From Cupriavidus plantarum (lineage in GTDB: Bacteria > Pseudomonadota > Gammaproteobacteria > Burkholderiales > Burkholderiaceae): a stretch of DNA of 64,000 nucleotides. Each line of letters opens with the position of its first letter. Position 1 is the stretch's first letter. Under the pieces are notes generated by a model that had not been told where the DNA came from, ran no database searches, and was given only the letters and a program-made list of their open reading frames with translations. Below are positions 9,253 through 18,145 of the stretch, piece after piece. A program made the translations under genes and the position numbers. The stretch covers positions 1,550,001-1,614,000 of the forward strand of contig NZ_CAJPUX010000001.1 of assembly GCF_905397285.1 (NCBI RefSeq). Direction: 5' to 3'.

Positions 9253-10263
9253 ATGGGCATCGCATTGCCACGCCGCACCTCGGTACGCCTGCATTTGAGG
9301 CTTGCCCTCCTTTGCATGGCTGCCGCCGCCTCCGGCTGGCCTCTGATGGGCACGGCGCAGAATACGTTTCCGTCAAAGCCAGTCCGCGTGATCGTGCCCT
9401 TCCCGCCCGGCGGCATCAACGATACGGTGGCGCGCCCGATCTTCCAGAAAATGGGCGAGATCCTCAACGTCAGCTTCGTCATCGACAACCGTCCCGGCGC
9501 CAGCGGCACGATCGGGACGGCCGCCGCGGCCCGCGCGGAGCCCGACGGCTACACGGTATTACTGGGCGCGGCGAGCACCATGGCGGTGGTGCCGCATATG
9601 ATGAAATCCGTACCGTACGCGCCGACGACCGACTTCGCACCAATCGGTGGCATTGCTTCGGTGCCGAGCGTGCTGATCACCGGGCGCGCCGACAAGTATC
9701 CGAACCTGGCGGCCGTGGTGGCGGAAGCAAAGAAGCGCCCCGGCAGCCTGACCTATGGCTCGGCGGGACCCGGTACCTCGCATCATGTGCAGATGACCTA
9801 CTTCGATATGCAGATGGGCATATCGATGCTGCATGTGCCCTACAAGGGCAGCGGTCCGGCGATGGCGGACCTGCTAGGCGGTCAGGTGGATTTCCTGATG
9901 GATCCGCTACCCACCACGTTGCCGCAGGTCAGCGCGGGCAAGGTTGTGCCGATCGCCATCAGCAGCGCGAAGCGCTCGCCGGTGCTGCCCAGCGTGCCCA
10001 CCTTCGCCGAACTTGGCGTACCCAACTTCGAGGTCAGCACGTGGTTCGGCTTGTTCGTACCGGCCCGGACACCGCCACCGGTCCTCAACAAGCTGGCGGC
10101 GGCGCTGGATGCCGCCCTCCGTGATCCCGCGATCGTGCAGACCATGAATGCGCGCGGCATGACGCCCTTGCTCAAGTCGCCGGCCGAGATGGCGACCTAC
10201 GTCGCGCAGGAGAACACGCTCTGGCAGGACGTGATCCGCAAGAACGCCATGGGGATGGACTAG
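9253..10263 (+). CDS. Bug/TctC-family tripartite transporter periplasmic receptor
   Basis: The 336-residue protein has a signal peptide (MGIALPRRTSVRLHLRLALL onward, cleavage near GTAQ) and the Bug fold, with FPSKPVRVIVPFPPGGINDT, NRPGASGTIG and HVPYKGSGPAMADLLGGQVD. Bug proteins bind carboxylates or aromatic acids in the periplasm, usually for a TctAB permease that is often encoded elsewhere. AGGAG at 9241 selects the ATG at 9253. It lies 82 bp downstream of the aspartate dehydrogenase-like gene, probably in one transcript. No TctA or TctB gene is in this window. Confidence 0.9.
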   Translation: MGIALPRRTSVRLHLRLALLCMAAAASGWPLMGTAQNTFPSKPVRVIVPFPPGGINDTVARPIFQKMGEILNVSFVIDNRPGASGTIGTAAAARAEPDGYTVLLGAASTMAVVPHMMKSVPYAPTTDFAPIGGIASVPSVLITGRADKYPNLAAVVAEAKKRPGSLTYGSAGPGTSHHVQMTYFDMQMGISMLHVPYKGSGPAMADLLGGQVDFLMDPLPTTLPQVSAGKVVPIAISSAKRSPVLPSVPTFAELGVPNFEVSTWFGLFVPARTPPPVLNKLAAALDAALRDPAIVQTMNARGMTPLLKSPAEMATYVAQENTLWQDVIRKNAMGMD

Positions 10264-10656
10264 CGGCCGACCGCGAGGCTTCGCAAGTTGCGCCGGCCTC
10301 AGGCTTCGATTCCCGCCGGTGCAATTCGCCAGTTTCACAAAAGAACGACCTCATAAGCATCGGCAATATTGGCTGTATCGGTCAATCAACCGATAACGCC
10401 TCGCCCACCGGGGCCGACTGAGCCCCCTTGTTACGCCGGAAACGCGATGTATGGAATTGCCGCCATAGCGCACCACTGCGCCATTTGCGGGCCTCTCGGC
10501 GCCGCACCGTAATGCCCCACCCCGCCCGCTTTTCTTCGCTCGACAATGCCGCTCCCCTCGCCTTGACCGCCCCGCGACGGCGGGCATAGTCTCCGCGCTA
10601 CCGGATGTTGCCGACGATATTCGAATCAAATCCGGCAACTCTTTTTTCAGCAATGC
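10264..10656. other. Intergenic region before the aldehyde dehydrogenase gene
   Basis: No gene was recognised in these 393 bases. The segment lies between two plus-strand genes and probably holds the promoter of the aldehyde dehydrogenase. No convincing hairpin terminator was seen after the Bug receptor. Confidence 0.4.
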
Positions 10657-12132
10657 ATGTCTGGAGCGCAAGTCATGGAAAGTCGCGTTGAAGCGGTGTG
10701 GGAAGGTCGAATCTATTCGGATGGCTGGCGGGCCGGGACGGGGTGCGCCGACGTCGTCGAACCTGCGACCGGCGAGAAGCTCGCCACGATTGGGACGGGT
10801 TTCATCGAGGACATTGACTACGCCGCAACGTCGGCCAGCGCCGCGCAGGCGGCGTGGGGCGCGATGAGTTTCGATCGCCGCGCCGAGATCATTCGCGAAG
10901 CGGCGCGTTTGTTGAAAGCGCGGGCAGACGACATCAACCGGTGGAACATCCGGGAGTGTGGCTCGACGCCGCCGAAGGCGGAGTGGGAACTCCATGCCGC
11001 GTACGAGCAATTGAACATGGCGGCGGCCATGCCCTTGCAGCCAGAAGGCGCACTCTATGCGTCTTCGATACCGGGCCGTCTGAATTTGAGCCGTCAGGTG
11101 CCGATCGGTGTCGTCGGGGTGATCGCACCGTGGAATTTTCCGCTCCTGCTCGCAATTCGCTCGGTTGCGCCTGCCTTGGCGATGGGCAACACGGTCATCC
11201 TGAAGCCAGATCCGATGAGCGCGATCACAGGTGGTTTGCTTCTGGCCGAGGTCTTCGAGCAGGCTGGCCTCCCGGCAGGCGTGCTGCATGTCATTCCAGG
11301 CGGCCCAGCGACGGGCGACGCCATGGTGCGTCACCCGCGCATCGACATGATTTCCTTCACCGGATCCACCGCCGTCGGGCGCGCGATCGGGGAAGCGTGC
11401 GGACGGGCGCTCAAGAAGGTCTCCCTTGAACTGGGCGGCAACAACGCGATGATCGTGCTCGAGGATGCCGACCTCGATGCCGCGGCTTCCCATGGCGCAT
11501 GGGGATCGTTCCTGCATCAGGGGCAGATCTGCATGCAGACCGGGCGTCATCTCGTGCATCGCTCCATCGCCAGCGCATATGCCGCCAGACTCGCCGAGCG
11601 CGCGCGAAACCTGACGGTGGGAGATCCGCATCGCCAAGCCGTGCATCTCGGACCGCTGATCAGTGAACGACAGCGCGACCGCGTCGACAGCATCGTCAGA
11701 CAGAGCGTCGAGTCTGGCGCCACGCTGCTGACCGGCGGCCGCTATGACGGGCTCTTCTACGCGCCAACCGTTCTGACCGACGTGACGCCGCCTATGCGGG
11801 TGTTCTCGGAAGAAGTCTTCGGGCCGGTCGCGCCGATCACTGTCTTCGACGACGAAGAGGAAGCCGTCGCGCTGGCGAACGCTTCCGACTATGGACTGGC
11901 TGCCGCTATTCACACCCGGTCGCTGGGCCGCGGCCTTGCGCTCGCTTCTCGCATCCGGGCGGGGATGGTCCACATCAACGATCAGACCGTCAACAACGAA
12001 TTCCACGTGCCGTTCGGTGGTATGGGGGCATCGGGCAACAGCAGCCGGTTCGGCGGACCGGCGAACTTCCACGCATTCACGCAGACGCAGTGGATCAGCG
12101 CCCGCGACGAGCCGATCGTCTACCCGTTCTAA
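10657..12132 (+). CDS. NAD(P)-dependent aldehyde dehydrogenase, aromatic-aldehyde type
   Basis: The 491-residue protein is a full-length aldehyde dehydrogenase. The general base Glu258 lies in LELGGNN and the nucleophile Cys292 in GQICMQTGRH, 34 residues apart as in the family. The cofactor region has APWNFP and SFTGSTAVGR. The overall style resembles benzaldehyde or vanillin dehydrogenases, which oxidise aromatic aldehydes to acids. The ATG at 10675 is an alternative start. It converges on a Bug receptor gene at 12156, which may import a related acid. Substrate is inference. Confidence 0.88.
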   Translation: MSGAQVMESRVEAVWEGRIYSDGWRAGTGCADVVEPATGEKLATIGTGFIEDIDYAATSASAAQAAWGAMSFDRRAEIIREAARLLKARADDINRWNIRECGSTPPKAEWELHAAYEQLNMAAAMPLQPEGALYASSIPGRLNLSRQVPIGVVGVIAPWNFPLLLAIRSVAPALAMGNTVILKPDPMSAITGGLLLAEVFEQAGLPAGVLHVIPGGPATGDAMVRHPRIDMISFTGSTAVGRAIGEACGRALKKVSLELGGNNAMIVLEDADLDAAASHGAWGSFLHQGQICMQTGRHLVHRSIASAYAARLAERARNLTVGDPHRQAVHLGPLISERQRDRVDSIVRQSVESGATLLTGGRYDGLFYAPTVLTDVTPPMRVFSEEVFGPVAPITVFDDEEEAVALANASDYGLAAAIHTRSLGRGLALASRIRAGMVHINDQTVNNEFHVPFGGMGASGNSSRFGGPANFHAFTQTQWISARDEPIVYPF

Positions 12133-12155
12133 CGGCGTGTGGGACGCCGCGGCGC

Positions 12156-13127
12156 TCAGTCGACGGAGATCTGGAGCTTCTCGACGATGGGTTTATTGCG
12201 CATCAACTCGCGCTTGATGAAAGGCTGGATGGCGGACTGTTCCATCGACAGGGGTTGAACGCCCTGGCGCCGCATCGTGTCCGCCATGTCGGGAGACTTG
12301 AGCGCTTCCAGCACTTCTTTCCGCCGCGCGGCGACGTCCTCGGGCTTCAATCCACCGGGCCCCACGATAGCCAGCCAGACATCCACATTGAAGTTCGGAA
12401 ACCCGCTCTCCTTCAGGGTGCGAACCTGCGGCGCGACCTCGCTACGCGCGGTGCCGGTCATCGCGAGGCCCTTCAGTTTCCCCGCTGCCACCAAAGGCGC
12501 GGCCGCCTGCGCGGCGACGAATGCGATATCGATGGTTCCTCCCAGCAGGTCCGTAACGATCTGGGTTGTCCCCTTGTAGGGGATCGGACGCGTCACGAGG
12601 CTGGCTTGCTCCTTGAAGACCTCGCTCGCCAGGTGATAACTCGTGCCAGACACCACGCCCTCCGCGAGCGGCGTGTTCGAAGACCGCGCCAGCGCGACGA
12701 GCTCCGACGCCGAGTTGGCGGCCACCCGGTTGTTCGCCACCAACATCGATGGCACCGTACCTATCATCGCAATCGGGGTGAAATCGGCGATCGGATCGTA
12801 GGGCAGGTTCTTGTAGAGCCATGGATTGATCGTGTGATTGGCGCTCATGACGCCGAGCGTCAAGCCATCCTTGGCGCCACGCGCGATCTGTCGCATGCCG
12901 ATCGTCGTTCCCGCGCCAGCGTAGTTCTCTACCACGATCGGATGGCCGCTCGCGCTTCCCCAGGGCGTCGCGAGCGCACGCGCCAGCGCGTCCGACGCGG
13001 AACCGGGTGGCGTGGGCACAATCAGCCGGATCGGGCGACCGGGGTCCGCGGCATGCACGACCGCACACGTCAAGGCAAGCGCCAGGCCCGTGAGACACGC
13101 CCGTAATGGCATTGAGAACGTCATCAT
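12156..13127 (-). CDS. Bug/TctC-family periplasmic receptor
   Basis: The 323-residue protein has a cleavable signal (hydrophobic LTGLALALTCAVVHA, cleavage near HAA). The Bug motifs are RPIRLIVPTPPGSASDALAR, VVENYAGAGTTIGM and PYKGTTQIVTDLLGGTIDIA. It should bind a carboxylated ligand in the periplasm. It is followed upstream on the same strand by a LysR gene (13276-14265) and sits 23 bp from the convergent aldehyde dehydrogenase. With the divergent M81 gene it forms a LysR-Bug-M81 group like the one at 30108-34676. Confidence 0.9.
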   Translation of the reverse strand: MMTFSMPLRACLTGLALALTCAVVHAADPGRPIRLIVPTPPGSASDALARALATPWGSASGHPIVVENYAGAGTTIGMRQIARGAKDGLTLGVMSANHTINPWLYKNLPYDPIADFTPIAMIGTVPSMLVANNRVAANSASELVALARSSNTPLAEGVVSGTSYHLASEVFKEQASLVTRPIPYKGTTQIVTDLLGGTIDIAFVAAQAAAPLVAAGKLKGLAMTGTARSEVAPQVRTLKESGFPNFNVDVWLAIVGPGGLKPEDVAARRKEVLEALKSPDMADTMRRQGVQPLSMEQSAIQPFIKRELMRNKPIVEKLQISVD

Positions 13128-13275
13128 CCAACTCCTTATGTTGTAGGCCTGGCATCGCTCTCCAGGAGCACCGCAATATTGAAGTGCCTCAGGGCCAGAT
13201 CACAACATCGCTGTAGTTGGAGTCGCCGAAGTAAAACTTCATTCTCACCCATCCGGGTGCGGCGAATGCCGGCAG

Positions 13276-14265
13276 CTACACCTTTTCCACCCTCTCGTCC
13301 TCGAAAAGCGAATCGCGCTGGGCGACAAACACATCGGCCTCGCTTCGCAGCCAGCTCCGTATCGTCGGCGCCTCCGGATGCTGCGCGTTGACGACGACGC
13401 GATAACTGGCGTCAAGACGAACCCGCTGCCGAAATGGCGTGACGAGCCTGCCTTGCAGCAGATACCGCAGAACGAGGGCCACTCTTCCCATCGCGACCCC
13501 CTGCCCGCCAAGCGCGGCCTGCATGGCCAGAAGAGAATGGTTGAACTGGGTTCCGCGCCGCAGCGTCGCCGCCGGGATGTCATGACCGATGGCGGATAGC
13601 CACGTCGACCATTCCTGCGCGGGCTCGGTCCCCTCCCACGGGTCCGCCGCGTGCAGCAAATGCTCGCCGCGCAGATCCGCGACGGATTGCACGTCGGGGT
13701 GCGCCTGCAGGAACGCGGGCGTTGCCACCGGCACCAGCCACTCGTCGAAAAGCACTTCGTCGTCAGCTCTCCGGCCGCCGGGAAGCTCGAAGCGGATGGC
13801 TGCGGCGAGGCTTTCCTGCGTGATATGTCCCGCCTCCGGATGCTGCGAGTCCCCGACGACCCGCAGCGTGAGATGTGGGTACGCACGGTAGAAATTGTCG
13901 AGCCGAAGGGTCAGCCAGAACATGGCGAAGGACGGAGAGCAACTCACGTTGACGGGCTCGCCCGCGCGCGCGATATGCAATCGATGGACTGCCGACTCCA
14001 GTCCCCTGAAGGATTCACGCGTTGCCGCGAACAGCTGCTCGCCCTCGCGCGTCAGCCTGAGACCGGCCGTCGTGCGCAATATCAGTGCATGCCCCAGCCG
14101 CTCTTCCAGCTTCTTGACTTGTTGTCCGACGGCACTCTGCGAGATGTGAAGTTCGTTGGCTGCCTTGGTGAAGCTCGCGCACCGCGCCGCGGCGTCGAAG
14201 CAGCGTAACCAGGCGAGTTCGGAGGCGGACAACGTTGGCGGGCCACCAGGGGACAGTAGTTTCAT
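13276..14265 (-). CDS. LysR-family transcriptional regulator
   Basis: The product is 329 residues from the chosen ATG at 14265; a longer frame begins at 14310. The DNA-binding helix-turn-helix is seen as SFTKAANELHISQSAVGQQV followed by KKLEERLG, and the C-terminal part is a periplasmic-binding-like sensor. It is divergent from the M81 gene at 14349, with only 83 bp between them, and lies upstream of a Bug receptor on its own strand. It probably controls both. Confidence 0.9.
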   Translation of the reverse strand: MKLLSPGGPPTLSASELAWLRCFDAAARCASFTKAANELHISQSAVGQQVKKLEERLGHALILRTTAGLRLTREGEQLFAATRESFRGLESAVHRLHIARAGEPVNVSCSPSFAMFWLTLRLDNFYRAYPHLTLRVVGDSQHPEAGHITQESLAAAIRFELPGGRRADDEVLFDEWLVPVATPAFLQAHPDVQSVADLRGEHLLHAADPWEGTEPAQEWSTWLSAIGHDIPAATLRRGTQFNHSLLAMQAALGGQGVAMGRVALVLRYLLQGRLVTPFRQRVRLDASYRVVVNAQHPEAPTIRSWLRSEADVFVAQRDSLFEDERVEKV

Positions 14266-14348
14266 TACGGACCACCGCACTAAGAAGCGATTGTGCATCA
14301 GTGTATTCACGACAAGAATTCTGTCAACGAAACCCGACCGGACTCAAC

Positions 14349-15845
14349 ATGCGCGTACTCGTTGCAGGCTTCAAGCACGAAACCAACACCTTCGCGGAGA
14401 ACCTTGCCGATTGGCCGGCATTCGAGCGTGGCGAAACTTTCCCGAAGCCGACCCGTGGTCAGGCGATGCTGGAGATGATCGCCAACATCGACGTCTCGGC
14501 GACCGGCTTTGCGCGGTACGCACGCGAACGCGGGTGGACATTGATTCCAAGCCTGTGGTGCGGCGCGGTGCCCTCGTCGTACGTCACGGACGAGGCGTTC
14601 GAATACATCTGCGACACCATCGCGGCCGATGCCCGCCGCCTCGATTTCGACGCGATCTACCTGGAGCTGCATGGCGCCGCGCTCTCCCAGTCGCACGACG
14701 ATGCGGAAGGCGAACTCCTCGGTCGCCTGCGCACGATCGTCGGCAAGACTATCCCCATCGTCGTCAGCCTCGACCTTCATGCGAACGTGACGCGTGGCAT
14801 GCTCGAACTGGCCGACGCCATGGTCGCGTTTCGAACGTATCCGCACATCGATTACGTCAAGACGGGCGAACGCGCCGCCGAACTGCTTGAACGACTGGTT
14901 GCAAACGGAGGAAGGGAACGAACCAGCGCGCGCCGGCTCCCGTACCTCATATCGATCAACTCGCAGGGTACGTCTTCGCAGCCGGCCAAGGGTTGCTACG
15001 AGATGATCGAGAACGTCGACCGCGAGCTCGGCACCGTATCCAGCTTCTGCATGGGCTTTCCCGCGTCCGACTTCGAAGAGTGTGCGCCGGTAATCTGGTC
15101 TCATGGCGAGCGGGCCGAGCAGGCTGTCGCGGCACTCTATGAACACATCGCGGAGCCGGCGCAGTGGCGACTCACCGCACAGACTGCACAGGACGCTGTG
15201 GACGCCGCCCTCGCGCGCGCCGGGGTGTCACAAGGTCCTGTCATGGTCGCGGACACACAGGACAACCCTGGTATAGGCGGCACCGGGTCGACGACAGGCG
15301 TGCTGCATGCTCTGGTGAACGCTGGCGCGGGCAAGGTGTTTCCGCAGCGCGTGGCACTTGGGGTCCTCTACGACCCCACTGCGGCAGACGCGGCGCATCG
15401 TGCGGGTGTTGGCGCGTATCTGGAGACGGCTATCGGCGAGTCGGTGCGCACGCCGGCGGGGCCGAGCGAGCCACCCGTGCGGGGCCGCTTCCTCGTTCGT
15501 GCGTTGTCCAACGGCGTCACGACATTCAAGGGTCCGAAGATGACGGGATTCCAGACGCAACTGGGTCGATCCGCCTGCCTGGAACTGGAGGGAATTCTGA
15601 TCGTGGTCGCGAGCGGGAGGATCGGGGCACAGGATCGTGAACTCTTCCGGATGGTGGCCATCGATCCCGAGTCGATGAAGATCATCGTCGTCAAGAGCTC
15701 CCACCATTTTCGTGCGGACTTCGACCGCCTGGTGGAGGATCCGGAGCAGGACATTCTGTTTGCATTGGCGCGCGGCCAATTGCTTGTCGACCCGGGCGAG
15801 TTGCCCTGGAAGAAGATCTCTGCCTCCACTCGCCTGCGTCCTTGA
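14349..15845 (+). CDS. M81-family metallopeptidase (MlrC-like), copy 1
   Basis: The 498-residue protein starts MRVLVAGFKHETNTF, the exact opening of the M81/MlrC family. It carries further family motifs YLELHGAALSQ, VSLDLHANVT, YPHIDYVKTG and ADTQDNPGIGGTG. MlrC was named for the last step of microcystin breakdown, but most homologues sit in catabolic clusters and their substrates are unknown. An upstream extension of the frame overlaps the divergent LysR gene and was not used. A second 498-residue M81 protein lies at 30108-31604; both are next to LysR and Bug genes, which suggests a recurrent module for a small amide- or lactam-like compound. Confidence 0.88.
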   Translation: MRVLVAGFKHETNTFAENLADWPAFERGETFPKPTRGQAMLEMIANIDVSATGFARYARERGWTLIPSLWCGAVPSSYVTDEAFEYICDTIAADARRLDFDAIYLELHGAALSQSHDDAEGELLGRLRTIVGKTIPIVVSLDLHANVTRGMLELADAMVAFRTYPHIDYVKTGERAAELLERLVANGGRERTSARRLPYLISINSQGTSSQPAKGCYEMIENVDRELGTVSSFCMGFPASDFEECAPVIWSHGERAEQAVAALYEHIAEPAQWRLTAQTAQDAVDAALARAGVSQGPVMVADTQDNPGIGGTGSTTGVLHALVNAGAGKVFPQRVALGVLYDPTAADAAHRAGVGAYLETAIGESVRTPAGPSEPPVRGRFLVRALSNGVTTFKGPKMTGFQTQLGRSACLELEGILIVVASGRIGAQDRELFRMVAIDPESMKIIVVKSSHHFRADFDRLVEDPEQDILFALARGQLLVDPGELPWKKISASTRLRP

Positions 15846-15857
15846 TCGGTCGAATAG

Positions 15858-15900
15858 CCGAGGCGGACGGGGGTGAGGGGGCGACCTCGGGGATTTTTTT
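15858..15900 (+). terminator. Probable Rho-independent terminator after the M81 gene
   Basis: A CCGAGG / CCTCGG stem (15858-15863 and 15885-15890) with a G-rich loop is followed by GGA and a run of seven T. It is 13 bp after the M81 stop codon. Confidence 0.5.
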
Positions 15901-15952
15901 AATGATCGATACAAAATAATGCTTGCGTCCGGCGCTTCAGATCGACGACACT

Positions 15953-15974
15953 TTCTGTATTGATCACTACAGAA
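15953..15974. promoter_or_regulatory. Strong palindromic operator before the SDR gene
   Basis: The 22-bp sequence is TTCTGTAT-TGATCA-CTACAGAA, palindromic except for one mismatched pair. Its right half (TGATC..TACA.AAT) recurs at 15903-15917 with 12 of 15 bases the same. The palindrome ends 12 bp before the ATG at 15987, so a repressor bound here would block initiation. The size and symmetry fit a TetR-type site; no regulator gene is adjacent. Confidence 0.5.
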
Positions 15975-15986
15975 TGTCAAAGCGCT

Positions 15987-16739
15987 ATGAGCAAGTCCTC
16001 TCACCCCCTGGCCGGCAAGCGCGCGCTGGTCACCGGCGCCGCGCGCGGCATCGGTGCCGCCATTGCGCTGAAGCTGGCGGAAGACGGCGCCGACGTCGCC
16101 ATCACCTATGAGAAGTCGGCCGAGAAAGCCGAGGCACTTGTCGCCGACATCCGCAGCCTCGGCCGCAATGCCGTCGCCATTCAGGCGGACGCGGCCAGGC
16201 CGGAGTCCGCGAAAACCGCGGTCGAGCGGACGGTTGCCGAACTCGGCGGCCTCGACATCCTCGTCAATAACGCGGGAGTCCTTGTCGCAGGGGCGTTCTC
16301 CGAGCTGTCGCTGGACGATATCGATCTACAGCTGAACGTGAACGTACGCGGGGTATTTTTGACCACTCAGGTCGCGCTCCAGCACATCCCGAATGGCGGC
16401 CGCATCATCACCATCGGCAGCAATGCGGGACTCTCGGTGCCGTTCACCGGTATCGCCGTCTATGCAGCGACCAAATCGGCGATGGAGAGCTTCACCCGCG
16501 GTCTTGCGCGTGAACTGGGCCCTCGTGACATCACCGTCAATCTGGTTCGCCCCGGACCGATCGACACCGACATGAACCCCGCCGACGGCCCGCTCGCCAC
16601 GGCGATCCTGCCGAACCTCTCGATCGCCCGCTACGGCAAGCCCCGCGAAGTTGCCGACGCCGTCGCGTTCCTTGCCGGGCCGGCTGCCGCGTATATCACG
16701 GGCTCGGGGATTCTTGTCGATGGCGGCATCAGCGCCTGA
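15987..16739 (+). CDS. Short-chain dehydrogenase/reductase (3-oxoacyl-ACP reductase-like)
   Basis: The 250-residue protein is a classical SDR, with TGAARGIG at the cofactor site (about residues 15-22), NNAG, the catalytic Ser region and YAATK (Tyr-x3-Lys). The C-terminus GSGILVDGGISA is typical of FabG-like enzymes. It would reduce a keto group or oxidise an alcohol with NAD(P)H; the substrate is unknown. The ATG at 15987 was chosen over a TTG at 15960 inside the palindrome. It is followed 23 bp later by an EthD-family gene, forming a two-gene unit under the palindromic operator. Confidence 0.88.
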   Translation: MSKSSHPLAGKRALVTGAARGIGAAIALKLAEDGADVAITYEKSAEKAEALVADIRSLGRNAVAIQADAARPESAKTAVERTVAELGGLDILVNNAGVLVAGAFSELSLDDIDLQLNVNVRGVFLTTQVALQHIPNGGRIITIGSNAGLSVPFTGIAVYAATKSAMESFTRGLARELGPRDITVNLVRPGPIDTDMNPADGPLATAILPNLSIARYGKPREVADAVAFLAGPAAAYITGSGILVDGGISA

Positions 16740-16762
16740 AATCGGGCACAGGAGGAAAAAAG

Positions 16763-17065
16763 ATGACGAAGATGATTGTGGTTTGCACGGGCGACGCCAA
16801 CACGCGGTTCGATCGGGACTATTACGCGAACGAACATTTCAAGCTGGCGATGTCATGCTGGGAACAGTATGGACTCCAATCCGCGGAGGCGTTCTTCCCC
16901 TACTCCGCCAAGGGCGAATGGAAGTCCATCGGCGTATACACGTTCGCCTCGGAACAGGGCGTGCATGACGCGCTAAAGAGCCCGCAAACGCAGCGGGTGA
17001 TGGACGATGTGAGGCACTTCACGGATGCCAAGGTTGTGCTCCGGAGTCTTTTCACGGAGTTTTGA
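16763..17065 (+). CDS. EthD-family dimeric alpha/beta-barrel protein
   Basis: The 100-residue protein has the opening strand MTKMIVVCTG, FDRDYYANEHFKLAM and the late YTFASEQGVHDAL / DAKVVLRSL pattern of EthD-like ferredoxin-fold proteins. These are small dimeric enzymes or accessory proteins in degradation and polyketide pathways. AGGAGG ten bases upstream supports the start. It lies directly behind the SDR gene in the same transcript. Confidence 0.75.
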   Translation: MTKMIVVCTGDANTRFDRDYYANEHFKLAMSCWEQYGLQSAEAFFPYSAKGEWKSIGVYTFASEQGVHDALKSPQTQRVMDDVRHFTDAKVVLRSLFTEF

Positions 17066-17165
17066 AGCGCGCCCGTGGCGGCATCAGTACCGACGCTCCG
17101 ATGTCTCGGCGGATCAACACGGTCTTGCGGCAATCAGAGGTCGGGCCGATGCCTCGGATCTACGA

Positions 17166-17426
17166 TCAACCGTATTTCCTCACAAGCAAACCGGACCCAA
17201 CGAGCCCCACAATCGCAGCGGCCCCGGTTAGGGCTGGCGCGCTGGGTACGAATACCGCGGCGGCGAGTGCGAGCGACACACCACCGCTCAGAGTAGAAGC
17301 GATCTTGATCAGTCCGTCGGCAAAGCCGCTGAGCTGCTTTCGGGCGGCGCCCTCTTCCGGATGGGAGCCCACGGTAGCGTGTGCATTCTCATGTGCCATC
17401 GTATCTTTCTGATGCTGGTCATACAT
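17166..17426 (-). CDS. Small membrane protein ending in a VRKYG tail, paralogue A
   Basis: The 86-residue product has a hydrophilic His/Gln-rich N-terminus and two predicted membrane segments (about 42-62 and 65-82), ending SGLLVRKYG. The start is the ATG at 17426, eight bases inside the end of the upstream gene, with GGAG at good spacing. The last 35 or so residues match those of the protein at 47001-47237 (shared AAAV.VPS.P..TG and GSGL.VRKYG). Function is unknown; the coupled neighbour is also a membrane protein. Confidence 0.65.
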   Translation of the reverse strand: MYDQHQKDTMAHENAHATVGSHPEEGAARKQLSGFADGLIKIASTLSGGVSLALAAAVFVPSAPALTGAAAIVGLVGSGLLVRKYG

Positions 17427-17877
17427 TGCTGACTCCAATAGTGAACGCAGCGCTTTGAATCTCGAATGCGGAAATGACGATGACTGCCATCAAGCCGCAT
17501 ATGTGCACGAGCAGAAGGAGCGGCGGCTTCCACTCGGGATCTTCTCCTCGCGCAACCATCGCAGCCGCGAGGATGATGCCTGCGATGAAAGCCGCCGTGA
17601 AGGCAGTGATGACGACGTACGGGCTCTCGTCATAGATCGCCAGATTTTTGCCCTGAAGGCCCGCTCTGACAGCGAGGATCGTGCCGCCATACAACCATCC
17701 CGTCGGGTCGACCGCACCCGTCCAGGCCCATCCCATACGTCTGGCCTTAGGTGTCACCAGCCACCTTGCGGCGCCAAGCAGGGCATAGAAGATGGTTGCC
17801 CCAAAAAGCGGAAGTAGAGCCTCCAGCAGGAGCCACTCAAGCGACGCCGACATGTTGGGTCTACTTTGACAGTACAT
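17419..17877 (-). CDS. Unknown polytopic membrane protein coupled to paralogue A
   Basis: The 152-residue product starts at an ATG preceded by GGAGGG. About four hydrophobic segments are visible: LLPLFGATIFYALLGAARWL, a weaker one near LYGGTILAVRAGL, VVITAFTAAFIAGIILAAA, and LLLLVHICGLMAVIVISAFE. I do not recognise a family. The end overlaps the next gene by 8 bp, so the two proteins are probably made together. An upstream palindrome at 18035-18056 is shared with the other paralogue locus. Confidence 0.6.
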   Translation of the reverse strand: MYCQSRPNMSASLEWLLLEALLPLFGATIFYALLGAARWLVTPKARRMGWAWTGAVDPTGWLYGGTILAVRAGLQGKNLAIYDESPYVVITAFTAAFIAGIILAAAMVARGEDPEWKPPLLLLVHICGLMAVIVISAFEIQSAAFTIGVSNV

Positions 17878-18034
17878 ATTCCCTCCGTCTGCCAGTTCTC
17901 CCGTATGGAACGAGGAGTTCTCTCGCATCGAACGAAGAGGATGTGAGCGAGCCCCTCGCATTGTCCGGTGAATGCCGCCATTGCATATCGGCATTGCCCC
18001 GTTGCATCCATCTTGAAGCCTACGAAGTGATTCG

Positions 18035-18056
18035 AAAATGAGACGACTCTCATTTT
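18035..18056. promoter_or_regulatory. AAAATGAGA-CGAC-TCTCATTTT palindrome
   Basis: This is a perfect 9-bp inverted repeat with a 4-bp spacer, 158 bp upstream of the membrane gene at 17877. The core ATGAGA-YGAC-TCTCATTTT recurs at 47334-47352, upstream of paralogue B. The arms resemble Fur-type TGAGAAT..ATTCTCA boxes, but the spacing is one base short of the usual 7-1-7 pattern, so no factor is assigned. Confidence 0.55.
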
Positions 18057-18145
18057 TTCGTGCACTTTCGTCTGGGGCGAGCATGGCGTCTAAACATCTA
18101 GTCGGCGATGCGCGTGGTGGGAACGGGGCCGCTTAATGATCAACC

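Noticed and set aside
10351..12072. Long minus-strand frame opposite the aldehyde dehydrogenase
   Set aside because: The composition is low-complexity Arg/His-rich and the plus strand encodes a complete enzyme with catalytic residues.
18035..18056. Fur box
   Set aside because: The arms resemble Fur half-sites but the spacing is one base shorter than a 7-1-7 box, and neighbouring genes show no iron-related function.
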